Origin: Verrucomicrobia subdivision 3 bacterium UBA693
GTDB lineage: Bacteria; Verrucomicrobiota; Verrucomicrobiia; Limisphaerales; UBA8199
DNA: 64,000 bases
Direction: 5' to 3'
Assembly (NCBI GenBank): GCA_002298785.1
Contig: DBMR01000069.1
Location: 124,001 to 188,000, forward strand
In this document: piece by piece, positions 44,313 through 52,913 of the stretch
Layout: each line of letters opens with the position of its first letter
How positions within the stretch are numbered: position 1 is the first letter of the stretch
The notes under the pieces: generated by a model
Databases searched by the model: none
What the model was told of the DNA's origin: nothing
What the model saw: only the letters and a program-made list of their open reading frames with translations
Position numbers and translations under genes: made by a program

Positions 44313-47213
44313 ATGAAAAACGTCCGGCCGATTCGATTGCTCATCATTTCCAGCCTGCTCTCGCTGGTCTCGCTCATGTCTTGGGGCGCGGAGTCGTTGG
44401 AAACAGGCTGGTCCAATCCACCGCGCGACGCACGAATCCGCGCGTATTGGTGGTGGCTTAACGGCAACGTCACCCGGGAAGCAATCACGCGGGACCTCGA
44501 GGAGATGAAGGCCAAAGGCTGGGGGGGCGCATTGATCTGCGACGCCGGCGGCGCGGAACAGGACGGCAACGGCACTGTACCTCACGGTCCGACCTTTTTC
44601 TCCCCCGAGTGGCGGGCGCTTTACAAGCACACGCTTCAGGAAGCGAATCGGCTGGGGCTGGAGATGAGTTTGAACATCCTGAGCGGCTGGAATCTAGGTG
44701 GGCCGATAGTCAGCGCGGATGACGCGGCTAAGAAACTGGTTTGGTCCGAGATCCGAGCCAGTGGCGGAAAGTTCGATCAACAACTGCCAGCGCCGCAGAG
44801 CCGGGATAATTATTATCGGGACGTCTTTGTGGTGGCTTACCGGTTGAAATCCGCACCGGCGAAGGATGGCGCCGGCGTGAAAAGCTCAGGCGCCGGTCGC
44901 GGGGTGCAGAATTGGGAACAGAAGGCGATGCACAAGCCGTTGCACTTTTCCGCGCCTGATACGCGCTTATTGATCGAGGACGTTCCCGCGCAACCCGGGG
45001 AAGAAGATACGGTGAGCACGGATGTGGTGGACCTCACAACCAAACTGGGTCCGGACGGACGGCTGCAATGGGAGGTGCCGAAAGGCGAATGGCAAATTCT
45101 GCGATTCGGTTGCACGATTGGCGATCATTCCCGCGTATCCACCTCCAGCGACGGTTGGAAGGGTTATGCGCTGGACGTGCTCGATGCGGGCGCGCTGAAC
45201 CGCTATCTGGATGCCATCGTCGAGCCACTGATAGCGGATGCCGGCACGTACGCGGGTACGACTTTGAAATACCTGCATACCGATAGCTGGGAAGTCGAAC
45301 CGGTTAACTGGACCCCGTCATTTCCTGCCGAATTCAAGAAGCGGCACGGCTATGACCTGACGCCCTACCTGCCGGTGCTCGCCGGGCGCATCGTCGATAA
45401 TCGGGAGATCAGCAACCGTTTTCTGCATGATTTTCGCAAGACGCTTGGGGACCTGGCGATTGACAACCACTACCGCGTGTTTCGGGAGCGCGCGCATCGT
45501 CACGGCCTGCAAATTCACCCTGAGTCGGGCGGTCCGCACGCGGTGCCGATCGATGCCCAGCGGTGCCTGGGCTGGAACGACGCGCCCATGAGCGAATTCT
45601 GGGCCTGGTCCTGGCGGCACCGGATCGGCGATGAAAACCGCTTTTTTGTCAAACAGCCGGCTTCCGCCGCGCACACATACGGACGTCCAATGGTTCTGGC
45701 CGAAGGCTTCACTACCATCGGCCCACATTGGCAGGAGACGATTTGGGATAATTTGAAACCGTCTTTTGACAAGGCGATTTGCGAGGGTTTCAATCTGCTT
45801 TATTGGCACGCGTTCGTATGCTCCCCGGAATCAATGGGAATTCCCGGCCAGCAGTATTTCGCCGGAACCCATTTTAATCCCAACTCGACATGGTGGTCCC
45901 GCTCGGCCGGTTTCGTTGCCTATCTGAATCGCGCCCAGTTTCTGATGCAACGAGGGCATCCGGTGGCGGACGTCTGTTATTATTATGGCGATCATGTGCC
46001 GAACTTCGCCCAGCTTAAGAAATCGGATCCGGCCGGAATTTTGCCTGGGTACGATTATGATGTCATTACTGAGGAAGCACTCCTCACCCGGATGTCGGTG
46101 CAGAACGGGCGGTTGGTCCTGCCGGACGGCATGAGTTACGCCGTGCTGGCATTGCCAAACCAACCGGCGATTTCCTCCACGGTCTTGGCGAGGGTGCGCG
46201 AACTGGTGGAGGCGGGCGCAATCGTGGTTGGTTCGCGCCCCCACGTGGCCACCGGATTGGCTGATCACGTGCGACGCGACGCGGAGGTGGTCAGGATTGC
46301 CGCCGCGCTCTGGGGCACCGGCAGCAGCACCACCGGCGAGCGTGCCTTGGGCAAGGGCCGCGTGATTTGGGGTAAATCCACCCGCACCGTGCTCAGTGAA
46401 TCCGGTCTGTCTCCGGATTTGGAGTGTCAGGGCGCGGTTGCTGGGAGCATCGATTATTTTCATCGGAACGAAGCAGGGACTGATATTTATTTCGTGGCAA
46501 ATCGTTCGAATCGGGTGGAGAACGTCGAGGCGACTTTTCGTGTGACTGACAGAGCCCCGGAATTATGGAACCTGGTCACGGGAGAGCGCCGTTTTGCCAC
46601 GGCGTATCGGAGTCTATCCGGCCGCACCACGGTGCCGCTGGAGTTTGCACCATGCGGATCCTGGGCCGTGGTGTTTCGCGAACCAGCATCCCAACATCCC
46701 GCGACCTCGAAAGAAAATGGTCAGGTTTTTGAAGTCGTGTCGGAGCTGCGGGGACCATGGCAGGTGCGGTTTGATCCGCGTTGGGGCGGGCCGGAATCGG
46801 TAGAGTTCCCGGAGTTGGTGAGTTGGACCACTCGCGCCGAAGAAGGGATCAAGTTCTATTCGGGAACCGCCACCTACCGCCGCTCCTTCGACATGCCGCC
46901 GAACGCCGGGGGAAAGGCGCTTTGGCTTGATCTGGGAATGGTCCGGGAATTGGCGCAGGTGCGACTCAACGGCCAAGACCTGGGGGTGATCTGGTGTCCG
47001 CCGTTTCGCGTGAACATCGCAGGACTCGTCCGATCCACGGGGAACGCCCTCGAGGTCGAGGTGGTTAACTTCTGGCCCAATCGCATCATCGGCGACGATT
47101 CCCAGCCGGTGGCAAAGCGATTAACGCAGACTAATATTCGCAAATTGACCAGGAGCACTCCACTGACGGAGTCGGGATTATTTGGACCTGTTCGAATTCT
47201 GTGCCAACAGTAA
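44313..47213 (+). CDS. GH106-like glycoside hydrolase (alpha-L-rhamnosidase family)
   Basis: A secreted 966-residue enzyme with a signal peptide (LIISSLLSLVSLMSWG, cleaved near AES). The N-terminal catalytic barrel begins WWWLNGNVTREAITRDLEEM and continues through GWGGALICDAGG, NILSGWNLGGP, LHTDSWEVEP and the QIHPESGGPHAVPI segment; these match the GH106 (rhamnosidase) layout. The C-terminal beta-sandwich (about 800-960) ends with ALWLDLGMVRELAQVRLNG. Normal length for the family is about 1000. Catalytic Glu residues were not assigned with certainty. A sugar isomerase gene follows 8 bp downstream, suggesting a deoxysugar utilisation pair. Confidence 0.8.
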   Translation: MKNVRPIRLLIISSLLSLVSLMSWGAESLETGWSNPPRDARIRAYWWWLNGNVTREAITRDLEEMKAKGWGGALICDAGGAEQDGNGTVPHGPTFFSPEWRALYKHTLQEANRLGLEMSLNILSGWNLGGPIVSADDAAKKLVWSEIRASGGKFDQQLPAPQSRDNYYRDVFVVAYRLKSAPAKDGAGVKSSGAGRGVQNWEQKAMHKPLHFSAPDTRLLIEDVPAQPGEEDTVSTDVVDLTTKLGPDGRLQWEVPKGEWQILRFGCTIGDHSRVSTSSDGWKGYALDVLDAGALNRYLDAIVEPLIADAGTYAGTTLKYLHTDSWEVEPVNWTPSFPAEFKKRHGYDLTPYLPVLAGRIVDNREISNRFLHDFRKTLGDLAIDNHYRVFRERAHRHGLQIHPESGGPHAVPIDAQRCLGWNDAPMSEFWAWSWRHRIGDENRFFVKQPASAAHTYGRPMVLAEGFTTIGPHWQETIWDNLKPSFDKAICEGFNLLYWHAFVCSPESMGIPGQQYFAGTHFNPNSTWWSRSAGFVAYLNRAQFLMQRGHPVADVCYYYGDHVPNFAQLKKSDPAGILPGYDYDVITEEALLTRMSVQNGRLVLPDGMSYAVLALPNQPAISSTVLARVRELVEAGAIVVGSRPHVATGLADHVRRDAEVVRIAAALWGTGSSTTGERALGKGRVIWGKSTRTVLSESGLSPDLECQGAVAGSIDYFHRNEAGTDIYFVANRSNRVENVEATFRVTDRAPELWNLVTGERRFATAYRSLSGRTTVPLEFAPCGSWAVVFREPASQHPATSKENGQVFEVVSELRGPWQVRFDPRWGGPESVEFPELVSWTTRAEEGIKFYSGTATYRRSFDMPPNAGGKALWLDLGMVRELAQVRLNGQDLGVIWCPPFRVNIAGLVRSTGNALEVEVVNFWPNRIIGDDSQPVAKRLTQTNIRKLTRSTPLTESGLFGPVRILCQQ

Positions 47214-47220
47214 GTTCGTC

Positions 47221-48642
47221 ATGAAAAAGGTGAAGCTAGGCTTGTTTGGTGTTGGGCTGGATACTTATTGGCCGCAATTTCCAGGTTTGCTGGAGCGGTT
47301 GCGTGGCTACCAGGCCCGAATCGCTGAGCGGCTGAAGGGCTTTGGCGTGGAACTGGTGGACGTTGGCATGGTCGATAATCCGGACCAGGCCGCCGCCGCG
47401 GCTTCGCTGTTTCGGCGCGAAGAGGTGGAGCTCATTTTCCTGTATGTGTCCACTTACGCGCTGTCTTCCACGGTGTTGCCGGTGGCGCAGCGAACCCGAG
47501 TCCCGGTGGTCGTGCTGAATCTGCAACCGGTGCCGCAATTGAATTACGACCAATTTAACGCGTTGGGGGACCGGGGCCTTATGACCGGGGTCTGGCTCGA
47601 GCATTGCCAGTCGTGCAGTGCTCCCGAGATCGCTTGCGTATTCCAGCGAGCAGGGATTCCGTATCATCTGGTCACTGGTTATCTCGAACAAGCAGAGGCT
47701 TGGCGCGAAATTCAGGACTGGGTTGAGGCCGCCAGGGTGTGGGTCGGGCTTCGGTCCAACCGCGTGGGTGTGCTGGGGCATTATTATTCCGGGATGCTGG
47801 ATGTTTACAGTGATCTGACCCAGCAATCTGCCGTATTCGGCACCCATTTCGAAGTGCTCGAGATGTGCGCTTTGCATCAATTGCGTGAAGGAGTCACGGC
47901 CGGCCAGGTCCAGGCCAAGATCGCCCAGTTTGAATCCGAGTTCAGAGTGTCACCGGAATGTGATCCCCTGGAATTGGAGCGGGCGGCTCGAACTTCGTGC
48001 GGGCTCGACGCCCTGGTGGCCCGCTACCAACTCGGGGCATTGGCCTATTATTATGAAAGCGAAGTGGGGTTGCCTTATCGGGACATTGCCACTTCGGTAA
48101 TCGCCGGCAACACGCTGCTTACCGGCCACCATGTGCCGGTCGCCGGGGAGTGTGAAGTGAAGAACGTGCAGGCCATGAAGATCATGGACCTGTTTGATGC
48201 GGGTGGCTCGTTTTCGGAGTTCTATCTGGCGGACTTCAAGGATGACGTGGTCTTTCTCGGGCACGACGGGCCCGCCCACTTCTCGATTGCCGAAGGCCGT
48301 GTGGGCCTGGTGCCAGTGCCGGTTTATCACGGCAAACCGGGCCGGGGCCTATCCATTCAAATGACCGTGAAGCACGGTCCGGTGACGTTGCTTTCCGTGG
48401 TGCAAGCGGGTGGTGGGAAGTTGTTCCTGCTGGTCGCCCAGGGCGAGGCGGTGTCGGGACCCGTGTTGCAAATTGGCAATACCAATAGCCGCTACAAATT
48501 TCCCCTCTCTGCCACGGCCTTCATGAACGCCTGGTCGGAAGCGGGTCCGGCTCACCATTGCGCTATCGGCCTGGGCCACATCGCTGGAAAGATCAGGAAA
48601 CTTGCCGCGCTGTTAAACATCGAATTCCGTCAGGTTTGCTGA
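47221..48642 (+). CDS. L-arabinose/L-fucose isomerase-family protein
   Basis: Predicted sugar isomerase, 473 residues. MKKVKLGLFGVGLDTYWPQF is a typical AraA/FucI-type start; the region GVLGHYYSGMLDVYSDLTQQ and the C-terminal segment SEFYLADFKDDVVFLGHDGP with its metal-site-like His fit the family. The ATG at 47221 is chosen because it follows the GH106 stop by seven bases; the 13-residue upstream extension overlaps that gene. The substrate may be a deoxysugar released by the rhamnosidase, but it could also be another ketose/aldose pair, since no kinase or aldolase is adjacent. Confidence 0.75.
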   Translation: MKKVKLGLFGVGLDTYWPQFPGLLERLRGYQARIAERLKGFGVELVDVGMVDNPDQAAAAASLFRREEVELIFLYVSTYALSSTVLPVAQRTRVPVVVLNLQPVPQLNYDQFNALGDRGLMTGVWLEHCQSCSAPEIACVFQRAGIPYHLVTGYLEQAEAWREIQDWVEAARVWVGLRSNRVGVLGHYYSGMLDVYSDLTQQSAVFGTHFEVLEMCALHQLREGVTAGQVQAKIAQFESEFRVSPECDPLELERAARTSCGLDALVARYQLGALAYYYESEVGLPYRDIATSVIAGNTLLTGHHVPVAGECEVKNVQAMKIMDLFDAGGSFSEFYLADFKDDVVFLGHDGPAHFSIAEGRVGLVPVPVYHGKPGRGLSIQMTVKHGPVTLLSVVQAGGGKLFLLVAQGEAVSGPVLQIGNTNSRYKFPLSATAFMNAWSEAGPAHHCAIGLGHIAGKIRKLAALLNIEFRQVC

Positions 48643-48704
48643 GGCCTGTTGTGAGCAATGCTGACTCACAGGTGACCGGCCTCGTGGGCGCTCGCCGGCT
48701 TGCG

Positions 48705-49250
48705 CTACCGATTCACTTTGTCGCGCATGACTTCGGAATAAGGTTTCCCGTTCACCAAAACTTCCTTGATGCTGGCTTTGCCGGACTTGGCTATCGCCGC
48801 GCGCACGGTGAGCTTTCCGGTGGGATTGCCCGTTCCTTCAGGCACGTAGAACCGTTCCAGGCCATAGGCGATCCAGACTTCGTTCGAATTCCATCCCTGC
48901 TCGACCGTGCCTTTGATCACGACACTGTCGCCGCTCGACTTGATCGGTTGTGTCGAGGCCTGTGTGGCCTCATAGAACTCGCCGCGCGGCTCCAACGCAA
49001 CGTGGACCGTTTGTCCTGGTGCCAGCTTTCCCGCGATCGGGGGGCTGAAGATGGAGGCGGGCAAACGGCCGATTTTGTAGCCGAGGATCACGTAATCGCC
49101 GCGCAGTAGATCCCGTGGGTCCACTGGTCGTGTTTCCAGCAATACCACCGTGCCGGCGGCGAGGGTTCGTTCCTGAACGAATGAAGTGCCGAGAATCCAG
49201 GCGGTTTGCAGGCCGAGAATGGTTCCGAGCAATGCCACTTTTGCATTCAT
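48705..49250 (-). CDS. GDYXXLXY-motif protein
   Basis: A 181-residue protein with one N-terminal membrane segment (about residues 5-25) and the signature GDYVILGY (near residue 51), defining the GDYXXLXY family of unknown function. The remainder is a beta-rich domain with no cysteine. It overlaps the DUF2157 gene by four bases; this pair is found together in many genomes and probably forms a membrane complex. It is convergent with the isomerase gene. Confidence 0.88.
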   Translation of the reverse strand: MNAKVALLGTILGLQTAWILGTSFVQERTLAAGTVVLLETRPVDPRDLLRGDYVILGYKIGRLPASIFSPPIAGKLAPGQTVHVALEPRGEFYEATQASTQPIKSSGDSVVIKGTVEQGWNSNEVWIAYGLERFYVPEGTGNPTGKLTVRAAIAKSGKASIKEVLVNGKPYSEVMRDKVNR

Positions 49251-50428
49251 GACTTTGAAGATTTGATTTTAGCCATCAGCGTGCGGCGCTGTTTTTCCAG
49301 ATAGACTCCCAGGCCAATCAGGAAGACGCCGCCGATAATGAACACCAGCCCGGTTCGCGCCATGGATCCGAACAGGTTGACATAGGCGGTGATGATGATC
49401 AGCCCAATAAAGGCTACCCCGAGGTTCACCATCGCGGGAGACCGTTCGTGTACCCCCACCTGGATTTGTACCAGGCTCAGCGCGAAGAAGGCTAGCGTGC
49501 ATAGCCAGCTTACGTAATCGACGTCACTCGGACCATAGTGGGGGTAACCTGAACCCGAGCCGTAAACACGCCAGGCGAGCAGGCCGGTGGCGAATGCCAG
49601 GCAGAGACCCCAGGTCCAACGCCATTGGGCGGCCACCTCTCTCATCCGCGTTAGCCCCAGTGCCAGCGCTGCTGCCGCCAGCACGGCCATCACCGGGACG
49701 AGCCAGGTCGACAACGGTTCGCTCGGATTCCAGCCGCCGAAAAAATGCTTCCAGGTGGCGGGGTAAATCGAGATCAGAAAACCGATTAACCCCAACTGCA
49801 GGGTAGGCGGTCCGAACTCCGGCCAACGGCTTTTCCGCCACCAGTAGCCCAAACCCATCAGGAACAGGCACAGCAACGCCCACACCAGGATTTGCGCCTC
49901 GCCGTGCCCGAAGAAGGCCGGGCTCCCTGCCTGGTTGATTTCCATGAGGAACCAGATGATGAAGGCAACGAGGCTGGTGAGATGCAGCGCTGCCGATCGC
50001 AACAACCACGGCAGCGCCGCAATCCCCACCCACCACAAAAGAATCGCATTCGGAGGCCGGGACGACAGATGGTAGATTTGTCCGACGAGCGCGATATTGC
50101 CGAGGAACAACAACGCTCCGGCCAGGTGCAGCGCCTCGGCGGTTTTCCGGTATTCCTTTTTGATCTCCCGTAGGTACCACCCCGCCGCATGGCTCCCGAG
50201 CATCAGGACCAATCCGCCGGCGATTTTAATGCCGCGCGGGATTTCGTCCCAGTTCGAGGCGATGAGTAGCACAATGCCGGCGGCCACCAGGATGGCGCCG
50301 ATAAATGACACAATCGTCAGAAAACGGCTGCCCTCTTCTTTTAAGCCAAAGTGCGCGGTGATCTGCTGTTTCTGGTCCTCGCTGATCAAGCCCGCTTGAA
50401 ACATTTTTTCCACATCCGCGTGTTTCAT
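49247..50428 (-). CDS. DUF2157-family membrane protein
   Basis: A 393-residue membrane protein. The N-terminal soluble helix region (VEKMFQAGLISEDQKQQITA) is the DUF2157 domain, followed by about ten hydrophobic segments, including SFIGAILVAAGIVLLIASNW and AGGLVLMLGSHAAGWYLREI, and ending VFIIGGVFLIGLGVYLEKQR. The function is unknown. It is the upstream partner of the GDYXXLXY gene, with overlapping ends. The upstream 266-bp spacer to the FmdB gene is a divergent promoter region. Confidence 0.85.
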   Translation of the reverse strand: MKHADVEKMFQAGLISEDQKQQITAHFGLKEEGSRFLTIVSFIGAILVAAGIVLLIASNWDEIPRGIKIAGGLVLMLGSHAAGWYLREIKKEYRKTAEALHLAGALLFLGNIALVGQIYHLSSRPPNAILLWWVGIAALPWLLRSAALHLTSLVAFIIWFLMEINQAGSPAFFGHGEAQILVWALLCLFLMGLGYWWRKSRWPEFGPPTLQLGLIGFLISIYPATWKHFFGGWNPSEPLSTWLVPVMAVLAAAALALGLTRMREVAAQWRWTWGLCLAFATGLLAWRVYGSGSGYPHYGPSDVDYVSWLCTLAFFALSLVQIQVGVHERSPAMVNLGVAFIGLIIITAYVNLFGSMARTGLVFIIGGVFLIGLGVYLEKQRRTLMAKIKSSKS

Positions 50429-50694
50429 ATCCAGGGCAGTGTTACACGCTTATTGATAAAAGTGGAAATTGAAAAAACCACGTGCGCTATCACTATTATC
50501 GATGAGCGGCGACAACCGATCAGATTACCGGGCATCGCGCGAGTCAGTTACCGTGATCTGACGCTTGCCTCTCCCGGTTGCCGTTGGCTGCACGAGCGTG
50601 CACCAAGGGGAAATCGCGGTTCAAAGGAAGACTCGTGGCGGCTTGACATGAAGCGGGTTTGCCGGATGCTTGGAGCAGGTAAGCGAATTGAGCC

Positions 50695-50931
50695 ATGCCC
50701 ATTTACGAATACGAGCTGATTGACGGCGACTGCAAGGTTTGCGGTGGACGCTTTACGTTGCATCGACCGCTGGACGCCGCCCCATTGACGCAATGTCCGG
50801 CGTGCAAGAAGCCAGTGCGAAAGCTCCTTTCCATGTTCAATTCTCCACGGACGGTGTCTTTCACCGACGCCAAGAAGGCGGGCTTCACGGTTTTGAAGCG
50901 GGTGAGCAAAGGGGAATACGAGAAACAGTAG
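50695..50931 (+). CDS. FmdB-family zinc ribbon protein
   Basis: A 78-residue protein starting MPIYEYELIDGDCKVCGGRF. Two CX2C pairs (CKVC and CPAC) form a zinc ribbon near residues 13-42, as in FmdB-type putative regulators. The C-terminal half is basic with a helical KKAGFTVLKRVSKGEYEKQ end. The regulatory role is a family-level annotation with weak experimental support. It is a single gene with no obvious operon partner. Confidence 0.85.
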   Translation: MPIYEYELIDGDCKVCGGRFTLHRPLDAAPLTQCPACKKPVRKLLSMFNSPRTVSFTDAKKAGFTVLKRVSKGEYEKQ

Positions 50932-51338
50932 CCGCCCCTCAGGAAGCCGACCTTGCGGTTGGCCATAAGCAATGGATCCCGGCGGCAGTCGGGTGGGGGA
51001 AACCTATTGGCAGATACCCACATCGATAGCTATGCTAGGCGAGGTGGGAATTCCTTTACGAATTTTGGGCGCGATCATGCTGGCAGTCATTTGGCTGCCG
51101 CAGAGCCTCGTGGTCTGTCTGCGTTCGGGAGGTTTCTCCAGCGGAGAATTGGCGTTAAAGCGATGGCATCCTGAACCGTCGTATGCGGCCAGGCTTTCCT
51201 TAACCTCCACTCGCTTCCTTTTCCACCGCCCATCAGGTCCTTTGTGCTGGGGCATCTGGCAGTCGCGCGCCGACGCAGCCAGCGCAGAACTTCTTCCTAC
51301 TCGAACCGCACTCGGGGCTGTTAACGGGTCTGGCGTTG
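50932..51338. other. 407-bp region without a supported gene
   Basis: Lies between the FmdB gene and the end of the minus-strand PQQ-type gene. A 134-residue plus-strand frame covers much of it (from 50972), with a hydrophobic stretch (LRILGAIMLAVIWLPQSLVV), but its C-terminus is low complexity and Arg/Ser-rich, and it runs into the antisense of the next gene, so I do not call it. Confidence 0.4.
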
Positions 51339-52748
51339 TCATTTCCCGCCGACCTCGAGACAGACCATGCGACTGAGGTCCCGCACCAGCAGCCGGCCTC
51401 CGGCCAGGGCCAGCGGCGCCCAGGATTCCCGGCCCTTCAGCACCTGGGCTTGCGCCAGCAGCCGATAGCGCGTGGTGTCGGCCGCAATCATGCGCAGTAA
51501 ACCTGAATCATTCACGGCGAAGAATATCCCGTCTGCCGCCATGAATGGACCCAGACCGAATTGTTGCCCGGGTTCACTGGTCCAAACGACTTTGCCTTGT
51601 GGGGTCAGGCATACGAATTTGCCGTCGGGCCGGACTCCGAAAATATGGTCTTGCAGCAGGATCGGGCTTTGTTGGGTCGCACCGAAAATTTCCGGTTCGA
51701 GGCGAAATTGTGGCTGGGCCTGGAATTTTCCGTCCACCTTCTTTAGCCCGAGCATCAGGCTGCCGGCATTGTAACCACCGGAGAGAAAGATGCGGCCGTC
51801 CGAGAGGATGAGTGGGGAAGGCACCGTGGCGATGCTGATTTTCCAATCGGCGGTTTCCCATAGGATCTCTCCAGTTTTGGCGGAGACCCCAACGACGCCG
51901 TTATTGGCGCAGTAGACATACATGCGCTCGCCTTCAAAATCTATCGCCACGACTGACGAGTGGGTCATCTTCCACCCATGCGGATTCGGGGTCTTCCAAA
52001 CGAGTTGGCCGGAATCAGCGTGCAGAGCAATCAGCAACGAGTCAGGCCCTCCGGTGCCCAGGATGACCCGGTCCTGATCGATCAACGGGCATTGGCCGGC
52101 ATACCATTGGGGAATGGTCACTCCATATTCTTTGACCAGGTCCAGACCCCACTTCAGCTCGCCGCTTTTCGTATCCACCGCCAGCACGTGGCATTTCGGT
52201 CCCATGGCCACCGTGACCTTCTCCGTGACCGAGGGTACCGTGCGGGACATGCCATGGTTCCGCTTAACGGACACCGGGTAGGCGAAGCGCCAGATCTCCC
52301 GGCCATCGGCGAGCGATAGGCAGCGCAGTGCGTCCTGCCGCTTTTCGCGGTCGTAATCCATGAGGTAAACGCACCCCTGAAAAATGGCCGGTCCGGCATA
52401 GCCTTCGCCTACGTCCACTCCCCATAATTCGCGTGGTTCACCGGTCTGCCAGTTCTTCTGGAGCGGCGTCGGGTCCAGGCTGATGCCGTCGCGGTTGGTG
52501 CCACGGAAGGCCGGCCAGTTTCCACGCAGGTCGGCGGGTTGGCCGTCGGATCGCGTCAGTTTGCCGGCTAGAACAGGGTTGGCATTCGTGCCGGATTCAG
52601 CGGTTGGTGCATGGTCGGTACCGGGGACGCGCAACTCCAGGGGTTTGTCCGAACCGCGAAACAACAGCAGCGCCACTCCAGCCACCGCCGCCAGGCCCAA
52701 CGCTAACGGGCCGAGCCACTGCCAAAAGGAGATTTGCTTTTCTTTCAT
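51339..52748 (-). CDS. PQQ-like beta-propeller repeat protein
   Basis: A 469-residue protein with one N-terminal membrane segment (about residues 12-30, WLGPLALGLAAVAGVALLLF), then a Pro/Thr linker and a PQQ-type propeller starting NWPAFRGTNRDGISLDPTPL. Repeats such as HVLAVDTKSGELKWGLDL, LIALHADSGQLVWKT and VVGVSAKTGEILWETADWKI show the Trp-ending blade motif. It is probably periplasmic and anchored, with no metal-dehydrogenase residues seen, so a catalytic role is not claimed. ATG 52748 is preferred over a 38-residue extension rich in Cys/Arg. Confidence 0.88.
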   Translation of the reverse strand: MKEKQISFWQWLGPLALGLAAVAGVALLLFRGSDKPLELRVPGTDHAPTAESGTNANPVLAGKLTRSDGQPADLRGNWPAFRGTNRDGISLDPTPLQKNWQTGEPRELWGVDVGEGYAGPAIFQGCVYLMDYDREKRQDALRCLSLADGREIWRFAYPVSVKRNHGMSRTVPSVTEKVTVAMGPKCHVLAVDTKSGELKWGLDLVKEYGVTIPQWYAGQCPLIDQDRVILGTGGPDSLLIALHADSGQLVWKTPNPHGWKMTHSSVVAIDFEGERMYVYCANNGVVGVSAKTGEILWETADWKISIATVPSPLILSDGRIFLSGGYNAGSLMLGLKKVDGKFQAQPQFRLEPEIFGATQQSPILLQDHIFGVRPDGKFVCLTPQGKVVWTSEPGQQFGLGPFMAADGIFFAVNDSGLLRMIAADTTRYRLLAQAQVLKGRESWAPLALAGGRLLVRDLSRMVCLEVGGK

Positions 52749-52913
52749 CCGCCGGGGACATTTAAGCCGTTTCCAACCTACATGGCGAAAACAAAAATTT
52801 GATACGCTCGGAGTTTGACGGCGACTGCCGGGGCCGCAGGTTGAAAGGACCAGGTAGCACACGGAGCATCATTCGAGGTTCCCTTCGTCGGGATTTCCTG
52901 CTTTAGTGGGCGC

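Noticed and set aside
50972..51376. 134-residue plus frame with a hydrophobic stretch
   Set aside because: Its C-terminal half is low complexity and overlaps the antisense of the PQQ-type gene; no Shine-Dalgarno.
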